From the NCBI GenBank assembly GCA_903885795.1, contig CAISJV010000017.1, forward strand, positions 174,571 through 238,570: a DNA stretch of 64,000 nucleotides, given 5' to 3'. A program made the position numbers and the translations under genes. The notes beneath the pieces were generated by a model. That model saw only the letters and a list, made by a program, of their open reading frames with translations. It did not search any database and had not been told where the DNA came from. How positions within the stretch are numbered: position 1 is the stretch's first letter; the number at the start of each line of letters is the position of its first letter. Positions 27,551 to 36,886 of the stretch are shown here, piece by piece. The stretch is from an uncultured delta proteobacterium. GTDB taxonomy: Bacteria; Desulfobacterota; Syntrophia; Syntrophales; UBA8958.

Positions 27551-28598
27551 GATACTGATGCAGGGCAACCGTGTTATCGGTGAAGCAGCCATCCGCGCCG
27601 GATGTCGTTTTTATGCCGGATACCCCATCACCCCTCAAAATGAGTTGACCGAGTACATGGCCGACAATATGCGTCGTGCCAAAGGCGGTACGTTTATTCA
27701 GGCGGAAAGTGAAATAGCCGCCGTCAATATGGTTCTGGGCGCCTCAGCAGCGGGAGCGCGAGCCATGACATCGTCATCCAGCCCCGGCATATCTCTTAAA
27801 CAGGAAGGGATCTCATCCCTTGCCGCGGACGAACTTCCCGCGGTTATCGTAAATATTATGAGGGGCGGACCGGGACTTGGCAATATCCTTCCCTCTCAGG
27901 GCGATTATTTTCAAGCCACCCGCGGCGGCGGCCACGGCGACTATCGCACCATTGTCCTCGCCCCCGCCTCCGTGCAGGAATTAGCAGATCTTACCATGGA
28001 TGCCTTTGATCTGGCTGACCGCTACCGTAATCCCGTGCTCATCCTGGCTGATGGCATGATGGGACAGATGTCGGAACCTGTCGAGTTCAGCGAGCCCGCT
28101 CCCAGACAATACCCAGAATGTTATGTCCTCAATGGCAAGGGCCAGGGGAAAAGCAAATTCATCCGGGCTCTCATCCTGGATGCGATCCGCATGGAGGAGC
28201 ACAACTGGAAACTCTACCGGAAATACCAGGTCATCACCCAGAAAGAGGTTCGTTTCGAGACCTTCTGGACCGACGATGCGGAGATTTTGATCGTCGCCTA
28301 TGGAACGGCGGCAAGAATCGCAAAGGGGGCAATAAAGCGCAGTCGGGAGCTGGGAATCCCGGTTGGACTGATCCGACCAATTACCCTCTGGCCCTTTCCC
28401 ATGGATGTTATCAGGGCCTTTGCGGAGAGAGTGGACAATTTTCTCGTTTTCGAGATGAACACGGGACAAATGATAGAGGATGTTCAATTAGCCCTGGCTG
28501 GAGTTGGCAAGGTTCATTTTTATGGAAGGCCGGGGGGAGTTATCCCGACGCCTGCAGAACTCGCCAAGGTGATCGCCTATCATGCCCGGAAGAAATGA
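27543..28598 (+). CDS. korA: 2-oxoacid:ferredoxin oxidoreductase, alpha subunit
   Basis: A 351-residue alpha chain with AGCRFYAGYPITPQNELTEYM, FIQAESEIAAVNMVLGASAAGARAMTSSSSPGISLKQEG, LGNILPSQGDYFQATRGGGHGDY and the C-terminal transketolase-like domain. It oxidatively decarboxylates a 2-oxoacid to acyl-CoA, or works in reverse for carbon fixation. The family includes 2-oxoglutarate (Kor) and 3-methyl-2-oxobutanoate (Vor) enzymes and I cannot separate them here. GTG 27543 has GAGG upstream. Confidence 0.88.
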   Translation: MNRILMQGNRVIGEAAIRAGCRFYAGYPITPQNELTEYMADNMRRAKGGTFIQAESEIAAVNMVLGASAAGARAMTSSSSPGISLKQEGISSLAADELPAVIVNIMRGGPGLGNILPSQGDYFQATRGGGHGDYRTIVLAPASVQELADLTMDAFDLADRYRNPVLILADGMMGQMSEPVEFSEPAPRQYPECYVLNGKGQGKSKFIRALILDAIRMEEHNWKLYRKYQVITQKEVRFETFWTDDAEILIVAYGTAARIAKGAIKRSRELGIPVGLIRPITLWPFPMDVIRAFAERVDNFLVFEMNTGQMIEDVQLALAGVGKVHFYGRPGGVIPTPAELAKVIAYHARKK

Positions 28599-28599
28599 T

Positions 28600-29340
28600 A
28601 TGAAGAAAATATTTTCCCGCCCCAAATCACTGAAAACTGCGGCGTTTCACTATTGCGGCGGCTGCGGACACAGTATTGCCCACCGCCTTATTGCCGAGGC
28701 GATTGACGAACTGGACATCCAGGACCGTATAATCGGCGTGCCACCGGCGGGATGCGCGGTCATTGCTTACAATTATTTTGACATCGATATGTTAGAGTCC
28801 CCACATGGCCGTGGATGCGCCGTGGCTACCGGTATCAAGCGCGTTCTTCCCGACCGGGTGGTCTTTTCCTATCAGGGAGACGGCGACTTAGCGGCCATCG
28901 GCACGGCGGAAACCTTTCATGCCGCCAACCGGGGAGAAAACATCACGGTAATCTTCATCAACAATGCCGTTTACGGGATGACAGGCGGACAGATGGCCCC
29001 AACAACCCTCCTGGGACAGGTATCCACAACCACGCCGCCGGGGCGCTCGGCCCTCCTCGATGGACACCCGATCCACTTTAGTGAGATCCTCGGCCAGCTC
29101 CCGGGTACGATGTACATCGAACGCTGCGCAGTCAATACCCCGGCCAATATCCTGAAAGCTAAAAAGGCCGTTAAAAAGGCATTTCGGTATCAGATGGACA
29201 ACGTTGGTTTTTCACTCATTGAAATCCTGTCCCAATGCCCTACAAACTGGAAGATGTCTCCTATTGAGGCTTGTGGATGGGTTAATGAAGTGATGATCAA
29301 GGAATACCCCTTGGGGATAATAAAGGATAGCAAACGGTAA
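28600..29340 (+). CDS. korB: 2-oxoacid:ferredoxin oxidoreductase, beta (TPP-binding) subunit
   Basis: A 246-residue beta subunit with HYCGGCGHSIAHRL, a TPP motif GDGDLAAIGTAETFHAANRG and FINNAVYGMTGGQMAPT. It binds thiamine diphosphate-Mg. It starts one base after the alpha-subunit stop. The whole set D-A-B-C is co-oriented and tightly spaced. Confidence 0.9.
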   Translation: MKKIFSRPKSLKTAAFHYCGGCGHSIAHRLIAEAIDELDIQDRIIGVPPAGCAVIAYNYFDIDMLESPHGRGCAVATGIKRVLPDRVVFSYQGDGDLAAIGTAETFHAANRGENITVIFINNAVYGMTGGQMAPTTLLGQVSTTTPPGRSALLDGHPIHFSEILGQLPGTMYIERCAVNTPANILKAKKAVKKAFRYQMDNVGFSLIEILSQCPTNWKMSPIEACGWVNEVMIKEYPLGIIKDSKR

Positions 29341-29353
29341 GGTTTAGAAAAAT

Positions 29354-29890
29354 ATGATCAGGAAGACCATATTCGCCGGTTTTGGCGGTCAGGGTGTGCT
29401 GATGATGGGCTACATATACGCCCATGCCGTGATGAACGAGGGCTACCACGTCACATATCTACCCTCCTATGGCGTCGAAGTACGGGGGGGAACGGCCAAT
29501 TGTACAGTCGCCGTTTCGGACGAAGAGATCGCATCGCCCATCGCCTCCGAACCGGACTATCTGGTGGTCATGAATAAGCCTTCTATGTACACCTACCAGA
29601 ACCGCGTCGCTCCGCAAGGAAGTATCTTTCTGAACTCTTCGATAATCGATACCAGGCCGACGCGCAAAGACCTGAATATACATGATGTTCCCGTCGGGGA
29701 AATGGCCGGGCAATTAGGCAATCCCCGGGTACAGAATATCGTCATGATGGGGTTTTTCATCAAGAAGACCGGCCTTATCAACCCCGAAGCTTTTATGAAG
29801 GGTTTGAAGCAAATTCTGGGAGAAAAGAAGAAATCGGCAATGGAAATCAACCGCAAGGCATTTGCGGACGGATACGAGCTGCAAATCTGA
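29354..29890 (+). CDS. korC: 2-oxoacid:ferredoxin oxidoreductase, gamma subunit
   Basis: A 178-residue gamma subunit with IFAGFGGQGVLMMGYI, YLPSYGVEVRGGTANCTVAVSDEEI and NIVMMGFFIKKTGLI. It completes the four-subunit enzyme, 13 bp after beta. Confidence 0.9.
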   Translation: MIRKTIFAGFGGQGVLMMGYIYAHAVMNEGYHVTYLPSYGVEVRGGTANCTVAVSDEEIASPIASEPDYLVVMNKPSMYTYQNRVAPQGSIFLNSSIIDTRPTRKDLNIHDVPVGEMAGQLGNPRVQNIVMMGFFIKKTGLINPEAFMKGLKQILGEKKKSAMEINRKAFADGYELQI

Positions 29891-29893
29891 AAA

Positions 29894-30340
29894 ATGGGAA
29901 CTTTCAATACCATGGCCATCAAACAGGTATCTGTACATCTTGACAACGTCCCCGGGGCCCTGACAAAACTTATAGATATCCTCGACAAGGAAGACATAAA
30001 GGTAAAGGCCATGTCCGCAGCCAGTACTGAGGAGCAATCCACCCTGCGCCTGGTGGTAAACGATCCTCAAAAGGCCGTTACCATTCTGGAAAGTTTCAAT
30101 TTCAGAATCGAAGTCGCACCGGTTATCGCGGTCGAGGTACCCTGTCATCCCGGGGGCATGAATGCGATTGTAAAACCCCTGTCAGAAGGAGAAGTCAACA
30201 TCCACTACATCTACACGACCATTGAAAGAATCGGGAAAGAAACCATCCTCATTATCGGATGTGACAGAATCGAGAGAGCAGTCGAAATTCTGAGCCAACA
30301 CTGGGTTAACTTCATTGGCGACGAGATCTATTCTCTCTAA
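29894..30340 (+). CDS. Tandem ACT-domain protein
   Basis: A 148-residue protein with two ACT modules: QVSVHLDNVPGALTKLIDILDKEDIKVKA at the front and a second module around IVKPLSEGEVNIHYIYTTIE. ACT domains bind amino acids. It lies three bases after korC, so it is probably part of the operon and may sense the amino acid that yields the oxoacid; this is inference. An internal ATG at 29912 is an alternative start. Confidence 0.8.
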   Translation: MGTFNTMAIKQVSVHLDNVPGALTKLIDILDKEDIKVKAMSAASTEEQSTLRLVVNDPQKAVTILESFNFRIEVAPVIAVEVPCHPGGMNAIVKPLSEGEVNIHYIYTTIERIGKETILIIGCDRIERAVEILSQHWVNFIGDEIYSL

Positions 30341-30435
30341 CAAATAACGCTCTCATCTCAAGTAACAAAGGTAACCTTCCATATTCCTTGTGACTGCTAC
30401 CCATCACGATGATTTAGAATACTTTTCAAGTCGTT

Positions 30436-30858
30436 ATGAACATGTTTACCGTATCCCCGGAAAATGAAAATGCTATGAAGGAAAGAATGACAAAGCTTGG
30501 CGTCTCAGAAGACGAGCTGCGGGAAACCTTTGTCCGTTCTTCCGGTCCCGGGGGACAAAAGGTCAATAAAACCTCATCTTGTGTTCAGTTGGTGCATGTG
30601 CCCTCCGGTCTTTCCGTCAAATGCCAGCAGGAAAGATCACAGCTCCTAAATCGATTTCTGGCAAGACGTCTGCTGCTGGACAGGATTGAGCGTCTGCAAA
30701 GGGGATTGGTGGAAGCGGAAAAAATGCGCCAAGAAAGAATTCGACGCCAAAAGCGGAAGCGATCAAAAAGGGCTAAAGAAAAGATCCTGCAGGATAAACA
30801 TCACCAAGCGGAAAAGAAGGTTCAGCGCACCCGGCCCATGAATTCTGACGGGGCCTGA
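30436..30858 (+). CDS. Release-factor-like ribosome rescue protein (GGQ, codon-independent)
   Basis: A 140-residue protein with VRSSGPGGQKVNKTSSCVQLVH, the GGQ peptidyl-tRNA hydrolysis motif, and a lysine/arginine-rich C-terminal tail (RRQKRKRSKRAKEK). It lacks the stop-codon recognition domains of RF1/RF2. This layout matches ArfB/PrfH/C12orf65-type rescue factors that free stalled ribosomes. Which subgroup it belongs to would need a phylogeny. Confidence 0.85.
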   Translation: MNMFTVSPENENAMKERMTKLGVSEDELRETFVRSSGPGGQKVNKTSSCVQLVHVPSGLSVKCQQERSQLLNRFLARRLLLDRIERLQRGLVEAEKMRQERIRRQKRKRSKRAKEKILQDKHHQAEKKVQRTRPMNSDGA

Positions 30859-30915
30859 ATCATGCTGGATTCACGATAATTAATCTTTCTCACTTCTATC
30901 TGGGTGAAGGAAAAA

Positions 30916-30960
30916 GAAAAGGGAAAAGGAGTCTGTTTTTAGTGCCCCTTTTCCCTTTTC
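30916..30960. terminator. Bidirectional terminator
   Basis: GAAAAGGGAAAAGG and CCTTTTCCCTTTTC form a 14-bp perfect stem between convergent genes, the release-factor-like gene (+) and atpE (-). Confidence 0.7.
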
Positions 30961-30988
30961 AATAATTACAGGAATATGTATATTCTAA

Positions 30989-31363
30989 TTATCCGGCGAT
31001 GCCTGCATACTTAAGAAGCGGGTTGGCATACAGGATGACGAGTGAAACGACCAGCGCGTAAATAGCGACTGATTCTGTCATGGCCATACCGACCATCATT
31101 GTAAGCATAATTTTACCCTGGGCTTCCGGGTTTCTACCCACTGCATTGTTCGCACCACTTGTCGCCTGACCAAGACCGAGACCAGCGCCCACAGCTCCAA
31201 CTCCCATGGCCAACCCGGCCGCGATGACACTGCAACCAAGAATGATCGCTTTGGTGTAATCAACCGCACCACCAGGGGCCGCCGCTTCAGCAGCCATCGC
31301 CAACGGAGCAACTACCATCACCAACACCATGCCCAGAATTCCTCTTACCAAACTTTTCTTCAT
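30989..31363 (-). CDS. atpE: ATP synthase F0 subunit c, with N-terminal signal-like extension
   Basis: A 124-residue subunit c. Helix 1 ([19 protein letters not shown]), the polar loop GRNPEAQGK and helix 2 with ion-binding glutamate ([21 protein letters not shown]) are clear. A signal-peptide-like [25 protein letters not shown] precedes them, making it longer than the usual 75-90 residues. The E-S-x-x-x-Y cluster resembles Na+-binding subunits, but the helix-1 glutamine of Ilyobacter is leucine here, so ion specificity is unsettled. It stands alone, 7.6 kb from atpB. Confidence 0.9.
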   Translation of the reverse strand: MKKSLVRGILGMVLVMVVAPLAMAAEAAAPGGAVDYTKAIILGCSVIAAGLAMGVGAVGAGLGLGQATSGANNAVGRNPEAQGKIMLTMMVGMAMTESVAIYALVVSLVILYANPLLKYAGIAG

Positions 31364-31516
31364 TGCTTTCCTCCTTTTGATTAAATTTGTTTAATGTTGA
31401 TCCAAACTGCTTCCTTCTTTCCACACTTCTGCCCGATCATCACCCCCTTATCATCATACTTTCCAGGCTGCTTTCTCTATCTTCATAAAAACAAAACAGC
31501 CCCATTTCTGGCTTCG

Positions 31517-31545
31517 TGCATATAAAAGTAGGAACAAATTGTCAA
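31517..31545 (-). promoter_or_regulatory. Possible sigma-70 promoter of atpE
   Basis: Minus strand TTGACA (31545-31540), 17-bp spacer, TATGCA (31522-31517). The -35 is perfect and the -10 is poor. It lies about 155 bp upstream of atpE. Confidence 0.4.
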
Positions 31546-31652
31546 GAAATATTTAAAACCATGATTAGGATATTGGCTTGTATTCACCCTGAAATATGAT
31601 ATACGTGGCCTCAAATTATAGCACGATAATTTGATCATCGTATGTGAGGCCC

Positions 31653-32117
31653 ATGATTTCACACGTGGAAAATCAGATTGCCAAACGTCTGCAGAAGGAT
31701 ATTCTCATCGCAAGCCGTCCGTTTCAGGACATTGCCGATATATCAGGTACAACAGAAGAGTCTGTCCTCCAGGTTACCCATGATTTTATGAATCGTGGAT
31801 GGATTCGAAAATTCAGCGCCATCGTCCGGCACCAGAAGATCGGTTTCACCAGAAATGCCATGGTCGTATGGGCGGTCCCGGAAGAGCGGATGAATGAGGT
31901 AGGAAAGGCTATGGCGTCGCTCCGAGAAATTACCCATTGCTATGAAAGGACGCCCCTTTTTCTTGGAAAATACAATCTATTCTGCATGATCCATCTGAAG
32001 GATACTGATCCCGAGTCATTCATCCAGGGTATAGCGGCAAAACTGGCCATCCCGGACTATCAGATCCTGCAGAGCGAGGAAGAGCTTAAAAAGAGCTCTA
32101 TGGAGTACTTTTCATGA
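31653..32117 (+). CDS. Siroheme decarboxylase subunit-like protein (AhbB, Lrp/AsnC family)
   Basis: A 154-residue protein with an N-terminal winged helix (IAKRLQKDILIASRPFQDIAD) and an AsnC-like domain with RKFSAIVRHQKIGFTRNAMVVW, YERTPLF and KYNLFCMIH. This matches AhbA/AhbB, which convert siroheme to 12,18-didecarboxysiroheme in the alternative heme pathway. It overlaps hemL by four bases, which supports tetrapyrrole synthesis. Only one Ahb-type subunit is seen here. GTG 31644 is an alternative start. Confidence 0.8.
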   Translation: MISHVENQIAKRLQKDILIASRPFQDIADISGTTEESVLQVTHDFMNRGWIRKFSAIVRHQKIGFTRNAMVVWAVPEERMNEVGKAMASLREITHCYERTPLFLGKYNLFCMIHLKDTDPESFIQGIAAKLAIPDYQILQSEEELKKSSMEYFS

Positions 32118-33397
32118 ACGAAATGTCAAGACAACTATTCGAGGCGGCAAAAAATATTATCCCCGGTGGTGTAAACAGTCCCGTCCGCGCCTTCAAGGCG
32201 GTGGGAGGCCAGCCGGTATTCATGCGTGAAGCCCATGGTGCGCGGATCACCGATGTCGACGGCCGGGAATATGTGGACTACGTCATGTCCTGGGGCCCCC
32301 TGATTCTGGGCCATGCCCATCCGGCGGTTGTCGAGTCCATTAAAGACCGGGCCGGGAAAGGAACGAGCTATGGCGCCCCGACACCCTTGGAAGTAGGTCT
32401 TGCCGAACTGATAATTGAGGCCTTTCCTTCCATGGAGATGGTGCGCATGATGAGTTCGGGGACGGAAGCGGTAATGACAGCCATCCGCCTTGCCCGGGCC
32501 TTTACAGGCCGTGAGAAAATCGTTAAATTCGAAGGCTGTTATCACGGACATGCCGATTCCCTCCTTGTCAAGGCGGGATCCGGTGTCGCCACCCTTGGAA
32601 TCCCCGGGAGCCCGGGCGTCCCGAAACGCCTTGCCGAACTGACACTCACCGTCCCCTTCAATGATCAGGCTTCCATCAGCAAGATTTTTCAGGAATACGG
32701 GCAGGAAATCGCCGCTATCATCGTGGAACCGGTGGCCGGCAATATGGGAGTCGTAGCTCCCCAATCAGGTTTTCTTAATAAGTTGCGCGATCTTACAAAG
32801 GCCCATGACAGTCTCTTGATTTTCGACGAGGTCATTACGGGGTTCCGTTTGACTTGGGGAGGCTACCAGGGAATTGCCGGTATCGACCCGGATCTGACCT
32901 GTCTGGGAAAGATAATCGGCGGCGGTCTTCCCGTTGGCGCAGTGGGGGGAAAGCGGATCATCATGGAACAGTTGGCCCCCCTCGGTCCTGTTTATCAGGC
33001 GGGAACCCTATCTGGAAATCCGCTGGCCATGACCGCCGGGCTGACCACCCTGGCGCTCTTGCAGCACAGCACGGATTGCTATGAAGCCATGGATCGCCTG
33101 ACTTTCAGCCTTTGCGAAGAGATGAAACCGTTATTCGCCGGCCAGGGTATTCCCATTACTATCAATAGGATGGGTTCCATGTTTACCGTTTTTTTTACGT
33201 CTGAACCTGTCAGCGACTTTGCCTCGGCAAGCCTTGCGGATACGGAGATGTTTGCCCGCTTCTTCCGGGGGATGATGAAAAACGGCATCAGCCTGCCCCC
33301 GTCCCAGTTTGAGGCGTGGTTCCTTTCCCTGGCCCATAATCATGACGACATGGATGAGACCTTGGCAGCCTGCGCTTCAACCCTCAAAAACTTTTAA
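32114..33397 (+). CDS. hemL: Glutamate-1-semialdehyde 2,1-aminomutase
   Basis: A 427-residue PLP enzyme with NIIPGGVNSPVRAFKAVGG, MMSSGTEAVMTAIRLAR, the DEVITGFRL cofactor motif, the catalytic lysine in LGKIIGGGLPVGAVGG and GTLSGNPLAM. It makes 5-aminolevulinate. It is translationally coupled to the AhbB-like gene, and GGAG lies eight bases before its ATG. Confidence 0.95.
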   Translation: MNEMSRQLFEAAKNIIPGGVNSPVRAFKAVGGQPVFMREAHGARITDVDGREYVDYVMSWGPLILGHAHPAVVESIKDRAGKGTSYGAPTPLEVGLAELIIEAFPSMEMVRMMSSGTEAVMTAIRLARAFTGREKIVKFEGCYHGHADSLLVKAGSGVATLGIPGSPGVPKRLAELTLTVPFNDQASISKIFQEYGQEIAAIIVEPVAGNMGVVAPQSGFLNKLRDLTKAHDSLLIFDEVITGFRLTWGGYQGIAGIDPDLTCLGKIIGGGLPVGAVGGKRIIMEQLAPLGPVYQAGTLSGNPLAMTAGLTTLALLQHSTDCYEAMDRLTFSLCEEMKPLFAGQGIPITINRMGSMFTVFFTSEPVSDFASASLADTEMFARFFRGMMKNGISLPPSQFEAWFLSLAHNHDDMDETLAACASTLKNF

Positions 33398-33414
33398 GGA
33401 ACAAAATAATCATC

Positions 33415-34731
33415 ATGATTAGACCAAAACTTGAAAATTTTGTCGCCCATACCGAGAAAATCGCTGTTGTCGGTTTAGGCTATGTCGGCCTGCCCCTCGC
33501 GGTTCATCTCTCCCATCATTTTTCTGTCATCGGTTTCGATGTTAAAGAGTCCCGGATCAAGGAACTGCGACAAGGATTCGATCAGACCCTTGAAATAACC
33601 CTTGAACAGATGAAAGCCGCGGCGGTAACATTCACGAGCGACCCCCGGAAGCTGTCCGAGTGTCGTCTGATTATCGTGGCGGTTCCCACCCCGATCGACG
33701 GTTCCCGCATACCCGATCTCAGCGCCATTCGCGGCGCCTCAACTTTAACAGGAAGACATCTGACTCCCGGTTCCTGTGTGGTCTATGAATCAACCGTTTA
33801 CCCAGGCGTCACGGAGGAAATTTGTGTCCCCATCCTGGCGGCGGAGTCTGGATTAATTTTTGGACAGGATTTTTCCGTGGGCTATTCACCGGAAAGGATC
33901 AACCCCGGGGACAAGGTACACACCCTGGAGAGCATCGTTAAAATCGTCTCCGGCTCCGACCGTGAAACAACGGAACTCCTCAAGGATGTTTATGGTAAGG
34001 TCGTCAAGGCAGGCATCTATGAAGCCTCTTCCATCAAAGTGGCGGAAGCGGCCAAGGTCATCGAAAATACCCAGCGGGACATCAACATTGCCCTCATGAA
34101 CGAGCTGTCCATCATTTTTGAGCGCCTGGGAATAGACTCCCTCGAAGTCCTCGAAGCGGCAGGAACGAAGTGGAATTTTCTCCCCTTTCGCCCGGGACTG
34201 GTCGGAGGCCACTGCATCGGCGTCGATCCTTACTATCTAACCTACAAGGCAGAAAGCCTGGGTTACCATCCGGAAATGATCCTGGCCGGTCGGCGGATCA
34301 ACGACGGGATGGGGAAATACATCGCCGAACGGACGGTCAAGATGCTCATCGCCGCTGACAAGCCGGTCCGTAAGGCCCGCATCGCCGTCCTTGGCCTGAC
34401 CTTCAAGGAAAACATTCCCGATATCCGTAATACCCGGGTAGTTGACATCATTACGGAACTGGCAGGATACGGCATTGAAGTCCTCGTTCACGATCCCCTT
34501 GCCATCCCGGAAGAGGTTTACGACCATTACAATCTTGACCTGACGCCCCTGAGAGATATTACCGACCTGGATGCCGTTATCGTTGCCGTGGCCCATGACG
34601 AATACCTCAAGCTGGGCATTGAGAGCATCGCCGGGCTGTGCAAAACGACGCCGCCAGTTGTGATCGACATCAAGGGCCTCTTTAAAGATCGGGACCTGGG
34701 AAAGCAGAACATACAATACTGGAGCTTGTAA
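33415..34731 (+). CDS. Nucleotide-sugar dehydrogenase (UDP-HexNAc 6-dehydrogenase type)
   Basis: A 438-residue UDP-glucose/GlcNAc dehydrogenase-family protein. The Rossmann motif VVGLGYVGLPLAVHL, YSPERINPGD, a lysine/asparagine segment KVIENTQRDINIALMNE and the catalytic cysteine in GLVGGHCIGVDPYYL are present. The sequence resembles TviB/WbpO enzymes that make UDP-N-acetyl-galactosaminuronate, though substrate assignment is tentative. It starts the four-gene nucleotide-sugar run. Confidence 0.88.
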   Translation: MIRPKLENFVAHTEKIAVVGLGYVGLPLAVHLSHHFSVIGFDVKESRIKELRQGFDQTLEITLEQMKAAAVTFTSDPRKLSECRLIIVAVPTPIDGSRIPDLSAIRGASTLTGRHLTPGSCVVYESTVYPGVTEEICVPILAAESGLIFGQDFSVGYSPERINPGDKVHTLESIVKIVSGSDRETTELLKDVYGKVVKAGIYEASSIKVAEAAKVIENTQRDINIALMNELSIIFERLGIDSLEVLEAAGTKWNFLPFRPGLVGGHCIGVDPYYLTYKAESLGYHPEMILAGRRINDGMGKYIAERTVKMLIAADKPVRKARIAVLGLTFKENIPDIRNTRVVDIITELAGYGIEVLVHDPLAIPEEVYDHYNLDLTPLRDITDLDAVIVAVAHDEYLKLGIESIAGLCKTTPPVVIDIKGLFKDRDLGKQNIQYWSL

Positions 34732-34734
34732 AAT

Positions 34735-35748
34735 ATGGCTGAAATCCTCATCACCGGCGCTGCCGGATTCATCGGTTTCCATCTTTCGCGCCGATTGCTG
34801 GCGGCGGGGAGAACCGTTGTCGGCATTGACAATATCAATCCCTACTACGATGTCCGCCTGAAAGAGGACCGTTTGCGGATACTCCGGGAGCATGACGCCT
34901 TCCGGTTCATCCGCCTCGATATCGCCGACAGAGAGGCGCTTTCAGCCCTGATCGCCCGGGAAAAGCCCCGTCTGGTGGTGCATCTGGCCGCCCAGGCTGG
35001 CGTCCGCTATTCCCTCACAAATCCCTATGCCTATCTGGACAGCAACCTGTCAGGATTCCTCAACATTCTTGAATGTTGTCGGCATGCACAGGTGGGGCAT
35101 CTTGTTTTTGCTTCCTCAAGTTCTGTGTACGGGGCAAACACGAGCATGCCCTTTTCCGTTCATGACAACGTTGATCACCCCGTCAGCCTCTACGCGGCTA
35201 CGAAAAAGGCCAATGAACTGATGGCCCATGCCTATGCGGCTCTTTATAAGATCCCCTGCACGGGACTGCGCTTTTTCACCGTTTACGGCCCCTGGGGACG
35301 GCCGGACATGGCGCTTTTTCTCTTCACCCGGGCCATCCTTGCCGACGAACCGATCGACGTCTATAACGAAGGCCGCATGCAACGGGATTTTACCTATATC
35401 GACGACATCGTCGAAGGCATCGTTCGAGTCATGGACAGGACGCCCACTCCCGATCCCACGTGGGACGGCGCTCATCCCGATCCCGCGACGAGTTTCGCCC
35501 CTTATAAGATCTACAATATCGGGAATAACCAGCCCGTCGCCCTCCTCGACTTCATCGCTAAATTAGAGAAAAGCCTGAGGATAAAGGCCAAGCTGAATCT
35601 TCTTCCCCTGCAACCCGGAGACGTTCCGGCGACTTACGCGGATGTTGATGATCTGATGGCTGACGTCGGTTTCAAGCCCGCCACTTCGATTGATGCAGGT
35701 ATACAGCGGTTTGTTGATTGGTACAGGGACTACTACAAGTTGAGATGA
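34735..35748 (+). CDS. UDP-glucuronate 4-epimerase-like protein
   Basis: A 337-residue extended short-chain dehydrogenase with ILITGAAGFIGFHLSRRLL, VVGIDNINPYYDVRLKEDRL, SSSSVYG and the catalytic YAATKKANE. The NPYYD motif and its place beside a UDP-sugar dehydrogenase suggest a UDP-uronate C4 epimerase that makes UDP-galacturonate-type sugars. It begins three bases after the dehydrogenase. Confidence 0.82.
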   Translation: MAEILITGAAGFIGFHLSRRLLAAGRTVVGIDNINPYYDVRLKEDRLRILREHDAFRFIRLDIADREALSALIAREKPRLVVHLAAQAGVRYSLTNPYAYLDSNLSGFLNILECCRHAQVGHLVFASSSSVYGANTSMPFSVHDNVDHPVSLYAATKKANELMAHAYAALYKIPCTGLRFFTVYGPWGRPDMALFLFTRAILADEPIDVYNEGRMQRDFTYIDDIVEGIVRVMDRTPTPDPTWDGAHPDPATSFAPYKIYNIGNNQPVALLDFIAKLEKSLRIKAKLNLLPLQPGDVPATYADVDDLMADVGFKPATSIDAGIQRFVDWYRDYYKLR

Positions 35749-35850
35749 TGAAGAGGGACAAGATTCGACTTTTGACAAGTTCGTCAATTATACCTTAGCG
35801 CATAAAGATATCGTAACTGAAACGTCACAAACAAAAGGAAAGGGATTTAC

Positions 35851-36879
35851 ATGAAAAAGGCCTTTATTACCGGCATTACCGGACAGGATGGTTCTTATCT
35901 GGCCGAGTTTCTCCTTGGCAAGGGTTACGAAATCCACGGCCTTATCCGTCGGGCCAGCACTTTCAATACGGACCGTATCGATCATCTCTACAAGGACTTT
36001 CACGATCCGGAGGCCAAGGTCTACCTCCATTACGGAGATCTGGCCGTCTCGGGGCAATTGACGGACCTCATCAACGACATCAAGCCAGACGAAATCTACC
36101 ACCTCGGCGCCCAGAGCCATGTCCGGGTTAGCTTCGACATGCCCGAATATACGGGTGACGTTACCGGTATGGGTACCCTCAGACTTCTCGAGGCAATCCG
36201 CAAGTCAGCAAGCAAGGCCCGCTTTTATCAGGCATCGTCGAGTGAAATGTTCGGAGCCGCATTGCCACCTCAGAGCGAAGCTACCCTTTTCCATCCCCAG
36301 AGCCCCTACGCTGTCGCCAAAGTCTATGCCTATTACATTGCAAAGAACTACCGCGAGGCATACGGGATTTTTGCCGCCAATGGCATCCTCTTCAATCACG
36401 AATCCCCCCGACGGGGAGAAACCTTTGTCACCCGCAAGATCACCCGAGCGGCTGCCCGGATCAAGCTCGGCCTTCAGGACAAACTCTTCCTGGGAAACCT
36501 TGAAGCCAAGCGTGACTGGGGCTTTGCGGGGGACTATGTGGAGGCCATGTGGATGATGCTTCAGCAGGAACAGCCCGACGATTACGTCATTGCAACTGGT
36601 GAAACCCACTCGGTCCGGGAATTTGCCCAACAGGTCTTCCGGAAGCTGGATCTGGACTATGAAAAATACGTAACTATCGACAAGCGTTATTTCCGCCCCA
36701 CGGAAGTCGACGTCCTGCTGGGGGATGCCACGAAGGCGAGAACTCAGCTTGGCTGGCAACCCCGGATCGGTTTTGAAGCGCTTATCAACATGATGGTCGC
36801 CGCCGACATGGAAAGTGCGGAGAAGGAAAAAACCCTTTGTAACGCCGGGTATGTCACGGGAAACCATCACATGCTGTGA
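35851..36879 (+). CDS. gmd: GDP-mannose 4,6-dehydratase
   Basis: A 342-residue [24 protein letters not shown] start ([19 protein letters not shown]), [22 protein letters not shown], catalytic [20 protein letters not shown] and [19 protein letters not shown] are seen. It makes GDP-4-keto-6-deoxymannose for fucose or related deoxysugars. AAAGGAAAGG precedes the ATG. Confidence 0.95.
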   Translation: MKKAFITGITGQDGSYLAEFLLGKGYEIHGLIRRASTFNTDRIDHLYKDFHDPEAKVYLHYGDLAVSGQLTDLINDIKPDEIYHLGAQSHVRVSFDMPEYTGDVTGMGTLRLLEAIRKSASKARFYQASSSEMFGAALPPQSEATLFHPQSPYAVAKVYAYYIAKNYREAYGIFAANGILFNHESPRRGETFVTRKITRAAARIKLGLQDKLFLGNLEAKRDWGFAGDYVEAMWMMLQQEQPDDYVIATGETHSVREFAQQVFRKLDLDYEKYVTIDKRYFRPTEVDVLLGDATKARTQLGWQPRIGFEALINMMVAADMESAEKEKTLCNAGYVTGNHHML

Positions 36880-36886
36880 GGGAGCC

